Assembly: GCF_009905375.1 (NCBI RefSeq)
Contig: NC_133652.1
Location: forward strand, 117,146,721-117,210,720
DNA: 64,000 nucleotides
Reading direction: 5' to 3'
Origin: Apium graveolens
Taxonomy: Eukaryota; Streptophyta; Magnoliopsida; Apiales; Apiaceae
Positions 58,795-64,000 of this stretch are shown piece by piece. The position numbers were made by a program, and so were the translations under genes. Each line of letters opens with the position of its first letter. The stretch's first letter is position 1. The notes under the pieces were generated by a model. The model made no database searches. It saw only the letters and a program-made list of their open reading frames with translations, and had not been told where the DNA came from.

Positions 58795-59135
58795 GATCAT
58801 CCGTCGGGTACATGCTTGTTATCTGTCGGGTAGCCTTGTTGATCATCCGTCGGGTAGCTTTGTTGATCATCCATCGGGTAGCCATTTATTTGACTCCATT
58901 TCATTTGTGCAGAATTAAAAGATATCTTATATTTACATTTAATCAACCTATTCTGCACATCTACTAGCAGTCTCCATGATTCATAAGCTACTACAGAATC
59001 TATACAAAGTTGTTTGCAGAAATGTGCTACAGTACCTATTGTTGCATAAGCTACTCACCCGGTGGATATCAATTAGCCATCCGTCGGGACTATATTGAAT
59101 CATCCATCGGGATTATAATTGATCATCCATCGGGT
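58795..59135. repeat. GATCATCCGTCGGGTA repeats in SV2 U3
   Basis: Seven copies near 58795, 58822, 58840, 58865, 59077, 59100 and 59121, half with CCGTCGGG and half with CCATCGGG, a CpG-decay difference. A reverse-oriented relative (CACCCGGTGGAT) is at 59057. Confidence 0.87.
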
Positions 59136-59212
59136 GCTATAAAATTCACTAAGTTAAATCTACTAAGGTGTTTTGTTTAGCTTATCATCAAGTACACAAC
59201 ATATTCCTAACA

Positions 59213-59226
59213 ATCTCCCCCAATTT
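59213..59226 (-). other. SV2 polypurine tract
   Basis: Minus strand AAATTGGGGGAGAT before the LTR. Confidence 0.8.
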
Positions 59227-59418
59227 ATGTCTACTAGAATTGTAGCCATAAATTAAGAGAAACTTGATGATAACAAAACATCCTAAAGATACAGATTGAA
59301 AAAATAGTAGATAAAACTGATAAGTGCTACAAATTGCTGAAAGTTGAACAATACAAAGTACACAAAGAAATTGCTCACAATTATTCTCAAGATGCTCCTC
59401 TAGTCTGAGCATATAGAT

Positions 59419-61006
59419 CTATTTCCTTGATTGTCTGGATTTCTTCCCAAGCCTTCTGTTGTTTTCTTTAATTTGATTCTGAAGTTCTCTGTGGAATTCA
59501 AGTTCATCAGCTTCTGAGAGATTTAGCATTTCCTGCATTTTCAAAAGAGTCTCATTGCTAGAGATACTCAATTGGTCCTCCAATCTGAAGAATCTTCTAA
59601 CACCTTTGTCATCCATGAATTCCATCAGCCAATAGGGCCTTAGATGCACTATTTTTCCTGTAAAGGGAATAGATAGAGTTTTTGGAAGTGCATCTTTGGC
59701 TCTAATACTCCTTAGTTTCTCAATCCTCTTTAGAACTATTCTTCTTGCAGTCACATTGTACCCAAAGTTCTTTTTGAAGGATGAGTAGACTTTAATCAGA
59801 ATAGATTGGCTTTCTTGGAGAATCATGTGAAGAGGCTATGTCATCTCTTTCCCTCCCTTGTATCTAAATACTAGTCTTTCCGGAAGATGTCTGTAAGCAT
59901 CAATTCCTCTTACTTCTTTCAGTTCATCCAAGTAGAGATTCAAGTCTGAAAATTCCTTGATATCATAAATGTACATGAGATCTCTCTTGTTGACTATGGG
60001 TTGGGATTTGGTTAGAGCTTTGGATCTGATAGATATAGGCTTCACTTTCTTGCTAGCTCTAGTCTTTGTCTTCTTTGTCTTGAAGATGGATAAATTTAGC
60101 TCAGGAATTGGTAAACTATCCCAGTCTACTGGCTCATCCTTAGGAACAATTAGTTCGCCATGAATATTTCTTGTTGGATCAACCACTTTGAATTCTTCAA
60201 ATACCACTGAGGGTTTTGATGTCTGAGTTGTAGTTGTAGGCTTTTTGGGAAATTGGTCTTCCAATTCCTCATTATTAAAGTTCACTTTCCTCTTGGAATA
60301 GAGTTTGTATCTAAATCTTCTTTTCTGCTGTGATTCCTCTTTTATTTTCAGATCCTTAGGTTCAGTAATTACAGTTAGTTGTACAGGAAGTTCTGTTATG
60401 GTTTTTACAGCTTGAAGCTTGGCCAAGATAGCAGCTTGTTCTTTCTTTTGCTTTTGCTTCTTAGCATCCAAAGCAGCTTGCTTCTTTTCTAGCCTGATTC
60501 TTTCTTTCTCTTCCTTCTTAGCTTCCAAAAATAGTGGGTGTCCAACCACCACACAAATCTCCTTACCATTTCTGTAAATTTTGGAAATTCTTCTTTTCAA
60601 TGCTGAATCAGCTGGATCTTTGTAAAATGCTATAGATCTTGACAACAGTTTCTTTTCATCTAGATTTGGTATCTCAAACACTGTATCCGTAGGATTCTTG
60701 TCTGAAAACTTAGGATAGTTCCTTTTGGCCTTCATAATGAGATCTTTCTTTGGAGATTTGATGCAGGAAGTTTGACCCCTTTCCAGATAGTTCATACTTA
60801 TATCATTCACAGAGATTTTCATGACTTTAGAGTGATGATTGAAGACTTTGTCCGGCTTCTGTATTGGACCAAATATCTTCTCGATGTTCTCATCAATTTT
60901 CTTCCAGTTGATTGGGCTCAATTGTTTCTTCTCAGCTGCTCTCAAATTGGTTGATGCTTCTTTGATTAGATCTATGCTAACTTTAGCAGGTGGCTTTGTG
61001 AAAGCT
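59419..61006 (-). pseudogene. SV2 post-pol extra ORF, C-terminal part, one stop
   Basis: One frame from the SV3 insertion point (61006) to the stop at 59419, 529 codons, with one TAG at 59833-59835. It is open right up to the insertion, so the N-terminus is displaced beyond the window. Very Lys-rich; a coiled-coil stretch of Glu/Lys/Gln repeats (about 60535-60415), a basic patch (KRRFRYKLYSKRK, about 60310) and a C-terminal domain with LRPYWLMEFMDDKG and FRLEDQLSISS (about 59640-59560). Ends RLGKKSRQSRK. This C-terminal pattern is shared with SV3 and more weakly with SV1. No membrane segment. Function unknown. Confidence 0.78.
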
Positions 61007-61612
61007 TGTTAGGTCACACACACTGTAGAAGGGGGTTGAATACAGTGTATAGCACAATCAAATCGAATTCAAATAACACAAGTAACAGAAAACAGACTTT
61101 ATTCAAAGTAATAAACTCTGTTACAATATGGAACTATCCTCTCTCAGTGATGAACAAATATTACGAGAGCTGCTAGGGTTACAATAATTAATATTCTCGA
61201 TAATGATAACACGTATAGTGTAAACCCTATGTCTGTGTTTATATACTACATAGTTACAAGATAATCGCTAATTGATATGGAATATAATTATGCTTCCTAA
61301 AATATATCAATCAGATATCTTTTCTTCCAAGTATTCTATTCTTCATAGAATTCCTTCTTCATACATATCTCTTCTTACATTTATCTTGATCTTCACTTTC
61401 TTCAATCAGCCGCCTTCCTTATCTGAACGTTTCCTTTAAGTCCTGATATTATCTTCTGATAAATATCTCCTGAACCTTAAGAACTAATGACTTAAGTTCT
61501 GACTTCAGTATAAGTGATGATTTCAGTTAAGTACTGATTTGTCCTATTTAAGTAAGATCTGAAAACTAAACATAAATCATATTAGTCATGACATTATCAA
61601 ATATATCTAACA
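61007..61612 (-). repeat. SV3 3' LTR
   Basis: TGTTAGGTCACAC...ATCTAACA, 606 bp. The reverse complement of the SV4 LTR (62664-63277) with many scattered differences. TATA-like TATATAAA on the minus strand at 61238-61245. Confidence 0.88.
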
Positions 61613-61627
61613 ATCTCCCCCAACTTG
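61613..61627 (-). other. SV3 polypurine tract
   Basis: Minus strand CAAGTTGGGGGAGAT before the LTR. Confidence 0.8.
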
Positions 61628-61815
61628 TAAATTAGCATAATATACAAGTTTAACAAATATTTGATGATGTCAAAAACATTAAGTACAAATGCATGAGAAA
61701 TTGACTAGATAACTACAACTTACAGTCCTTAAAGCTTTACCAACTTTAACTTTTGATAACAACTTCAGTCTGTATTCATATCAGAATTTGAGCAGTTGTA
61801 GATCTTGACTTGGCT

Positions 61816-62663
61816 TCACTTTCTGATCTCTCTGATGTCAGGAGTTGTTCTGAGATAGTTCTCTAACAAACATCTCTCAGCATATCTGAGTTCATCAATC
61901 ATCCTCCTTTTAGCATCTTTAAGCTCTGCAGAATCTTCACCAGTTTAGAAGATAGCAGCCCTGAGATCATTAATTCTAGCTTTCCTTATGTCCTGATCCA
62001 GTCTGATCAAATATGCCTTGTCAGACTCAAGATTGAATTCTACAGCCTTATAACCCAGAAAGGTAGTTATAATCTTAGCAGAGTTAGGCTTCATCTCAAC
62101 AATATCACCCTTGTGATCTCTGTACTTTGGAAGATATGTGCTGTCAGACTTCACAGAATAAAGCCTTTTCTGTCTCTGAATTTAAGCCTTCAAATAGTTT
62201 GCAGCACTTTCTGTTATTCTGTCATTCACTTGAAGTAAGAATAATACATGTTCCAGTTCTTCAAAATACTTTAGTGGAATAGCATTTTCCCTTATATGGT
62301 AAACCCTACCATCTGTCATGAAGTATAACAAGATGTGTTCTTTCAAGTAGGTATGGTAAACCATTTGTACAGATTCTAGTTGATTCAATCTTTCAGGAGT
62401 TGCTCCAACACCTGGTTCACTTAAGGAAGTTGGATCATTGGTTGTGTTCTGTACTCTTCTTTCATCAGCACTACCCAATCCATATTTATCTCTTGCTTCC
62501 TTTCCAGTCACCACTCTTGCTTCAAAACCACTTGCAGCAGTCTTCAAAGGTTGAGTCTGTTTGGCTTTGGTAAAACCTGGTAGGAGTATCTTTGAAGGTT
62601 TAACATGAGCAATGTCAGAGGTTTCCTTTTCCTTATCTTCTGATATCAAGTCAACTTGAGCTA
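61816..62663 (-). pseudogene. SV3 post-pol extra ORF, C-terminal part, two stops
   Basis: One frame from the SV4 insertion (62663) to TGA at 61816, with TAA at 62182-62184 and at 61945-61947. Contains an Ala/Lys/Thr-rich stretch, then a domain with YFMTDGRVYHIREN and YFEELEHVLFLLQV (about 62320-62230) and a C-terminal helical part. The apparent ATG at 62688 lies inside the SV4 LTR and is not the real start. Related to the C-termini of the SV1 and SV2 extra ORFs. Confidence 0.75.
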
Positions 62664-63277
62664 TGTTAGATATATTTGATAATGTCATGGCTAATATGTT
62701 TTATGTTTAGCTTTCAGATCTTACTGAACAGGATAAATCAGTACTTAACTGTTGATCAGTACTTATACTGGAAGTCAGGACTTAAGGATATCAGTATGTA
62801 TGTTATCAGGAGATAATCATCAGAAGATAGATATCAGAACTTAAGTGCTGAAGGATAATCAGATAAGGACAGTAGCTGATTAAAGGAAAGAAGATTGAGA
62901 TAAACATAAGAAGAGATATGCATGAAGAAGGAATTCCGTGAAGAATGGAATACTTGGAAGAAAAGATATCTGATTGATATATTTTAGGAAGCAGAATTAT
63001 ATTCCATATCAATTAGCGATTATCTTGTAACTGTGTAGTATATAAACACAGACATAGGGTTTACACTATAAGTGTTATCATTATTAGAGAAGATTATTCA
63101 TTATAACCCTAGCAGCTCTCGTGATATTTGTTCATCACTGAGAGGTAACAGTTCCATACTGTAACAGAGTTTATTGCTTCAATAAAGCTTGTTTTCTGTT
63201 ACTTAAGTTCTTAAAGTTCGATTTGAGTGTACTATACACTGTATTCACCCCCTCTACAGTGTGTGTGTGACCTAACA
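62664..63277 (+). repeat. SV4 5' LTR
   Basis: TGTTAGATAT...CCTAACA, 614 bp. TATA box TATATAAA at 63039-63046, poly-A signal AATAAA at 63181-63186. U3 holds repeated CTTAAG/AGTACTTA motifs (62720-62850). Confidence 0.9.
63039..63046 (+). promoter_or_regulatory. TATA box of the SV4 LTR
   Basis: TAGTATATAAACAC, about 240 bases before the LTR end; AATAAA follows at 63181-63186. Consistent with a U3-R-U5 layout. Confidence 0.7.
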
Positions 63278-63279
63278 AT

Positions 63280-63291
63280 TGGTATCAGAGC
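63280..63291 (+). other. SV4 primer-binding site
   Basis: TGGTATCAGAGC, initiator-methionine tRNA type, two bases after the LTR. Confidence 0.93.
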
Positions 63292-63333
63292 TACTCTGTT
63301 AACACACATACAGTTAAAGATCCAAACACAATC

Positions 63334-64000
63334 ATGTCGGACACAGAAACTCCAACTAAGCCTACCACAACTGAGGAACCACCAAAGACACAAATTCAGA
63401 GTCGGTATGAGACCATCAGAGTTCCCATACTGAGACCATCTGAATATCCCATATGGAAGGTAAGGATGACCGTGTTCCTGGAAGCAACAGATCCAGAATA
63501 CCTTGATAGAATCAAGGAAGGCCCTCACAAACCAACCAAGCTCGCTGTTGCAGTTGCAGGTGAAGCAGCAAAGACCGTACCAAAGGAGAAGAGTGATTAT
63601 ACTGCTGAAGACATAGCATCAATTGCTAAGGATGCTAAGGTACGACACTTACTGCATAGTGCCATTGATAATGTAATGTCAAACAGGGTAATCAACTACA
63701 AGACTGCTAAGGAGATATGGGATGCTCTGGAAACAAGGTGTCAGGGAACTGACACAATTAAGAAGAACAGGAAGACAATACTCACTCAAGAGTATGAACA
63801 CTTTGACTCAAAGACTAATGAGTCATTGAATGATTTATATAATAGATTTGTCAAACTTTTGAATGATTTGTCATTGGTTGATAAAGAGTATGATCTTGAA
63901 GATTCAAACCTTAAGTTCCTGTTAGCTCTTCCTGAATGCTGGGATTTGAAGGCAACGACAATAAGAGACAACTACAATCTTGATGAAACAACTCTTGACA
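63334..64000 (+). CDS. gag: SV4 gag (N-terminal 222 codons, continues past the window)
   Basis: Capsid-type gag of a Copia element, which would form the virus-like particle. ATG at 63334, 42 bases after the PBS, begins MSDTETPTKPTTTEEPP. Recognisable features: the N-terminal PSEYPIWKVRMTVFLEA segment (Trp-containing, residues about 37-53), the KEIWDALETRCQGT helix (about 128-141), NESLNDLYNRFVKLLNDL (about 163-180) and the LLALPECWDLKATTIRDNY motif (about 195-213). No stop or frameshift up to base 64000. A CCHC knuckle and pol would follow outside. It is the only gag here without visible damage. Confidence 0.9.
   Translation, partial: MSDTETPTKPTTTEEPPKTQIQSRYETIRVPILRPSEYPIWKVRMTVFLEATDPEYLDRIKEGPHKPTKLAVAVAGEAAKTVPKEKSDYTAEDIASIAKDAKVRHLLHSAIDNVMSNRVINYKTAKEIWDALETRCQGTDTIKKNRKTILTQEYEHFDSKTNESLNDLYNRFVKLLNDLSLVDKEYDLEDSNLKFLLALPECWDLKATTIRDNYNLDETTLD

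Larger units (their letters stand above)
58150..59212 (-). repeat. SV2 3' LTR
   Basis: TGTTATTCCC...CCTAACA, 1063 bp. Contains an (AT)21 microsatellite (58363-58404), a minus-strand TATA-like ATATATAAA (58561-58569) and a CATCCGTCGGGTA repeat array (58795-59135) in U3. Confidence 0.85.
58150..64000 (-). mobile_element. SV2: minus-strand Sirevirus, 3' end only, interrupted by SV3
   Basis: 3' LTR (58150-59212), PPT and the end of an extra ORF (59419-61006). At 61007 it is interrupted by SV3, so pol, gag and the 5' LTR must lie beyond the right edge. Inserted in SV1 gag; flanking five bases on the left are TCCTT. Confidence 0.8.
61007..64000 (-). mobile_element. SV3: minus-strand Sirevirus, 3' end only, interrupted by SV4
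   Basis: 3' LTR (61007-61612), PPT and extra-ORF end (61816-62663). Interrupted at 62664 by SV4, a member of the same family in opposite orientation. Upstream part is outside the window. Confidence 0.8.
62664..64000 (+). mobile_element. SV4: plus-strand Sirevirus, 5' end, apparently intact
   Basis: Complete 5' LTR, PBS and open gag, running off the window. Same family as SV3, inserted into it in opposite orientation. The five bases before it are AGCTA; the matching duplication would be outside. It is the youngest insertion on this branch and shows no damage in what is visible. Confidence 0.87.

Noticed and set aside
62664..62688. Apparent ATG of the SV3 extra ORF at 62688
   Set aside because: These bases belong to the SV4 LTR terminus; the frame is open by chance across the junction.

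Overview
This window is plant nuclear DNA made entirely of LTR retrotransposons inserted into one another. I recognise no host gene, tRNA, rRNA or other cellular RNA gene. The organism is a flowering plant: the lineages present (Sirevirus-type Copia, Tekay/Del-type chromoviruses, Athila, and Tat with a second RNase H) are plant-specific. An asterid, perhaps Apiaceae, is my impression from the protein style, but the sequence alone does not prove it. Such a dense nest fits pericentromeric or other heterochromatin.

Layout, outermost first. SV0 (1-1893): part of a minus-strand LTR plus polypurine tract, apparently the 3' end of a Copia element whose body would lie beyond the right edge. SV1 (1895-58149, minus strand): a Sirevirus whose 3' LTR, post-pol extra ORF, pol and gag remnant are split by three later insertions. 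These are: Tekay-1 (8053-22028, TSD CAACA), inside the extra ORF; an Athila element (24582-55152, TSD GGATC), inside pol; and SV2 (58150 onward), inside gag. The Athila 5' LTR was in turn hit by Tekay-2 (30830-53831, TSD GTTAC/GTTAT). The Tekay-2 5' LTR was hit by a plus-strand Tat element (42023-51299, TSD TAACG). On the right, SV2 is interrupted by SV3 (LTR 61007-61612), and SV3 by SV4 (LTR 62664-63277, plus strand), whose gag runs off the window. Both branches are five elements deep, so relative age can be read from the order of insertion.

Coding state follows that order. SV4 gag is open as far as seen. The Tat LTRs differ at about five of 550 positions by eye; its gag-pol is one frame with two nonsense codons and an in-frame deletion. 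Tekay-1 gag-pol is one frame with exactly three nonsense codons. Tekay-2, Athila and SV1 have many stops plus frameshifts. Most stops are one C-to-T or G-to-A transition from a plausible ancestral codon, as expected from deamination of methylated cytosine.

Beyond the standard gag-pol genes there are accessory genes. Tat carries an antisense three-exon gene with its own TATA box. SV1 carries an extra ORF after pol, preceded by a promoter-like stretch built from the same palindromic repeats as its LTR. Both Tekay elements have a reading frame between primer-binding site and gag, with a shared TATTATCAG splice-acceptor-like signal before gag. Family-specific short repeats occupy the presumed U3 of every Sirevirus here. 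These accessory genes and control modules are the most interesting content.
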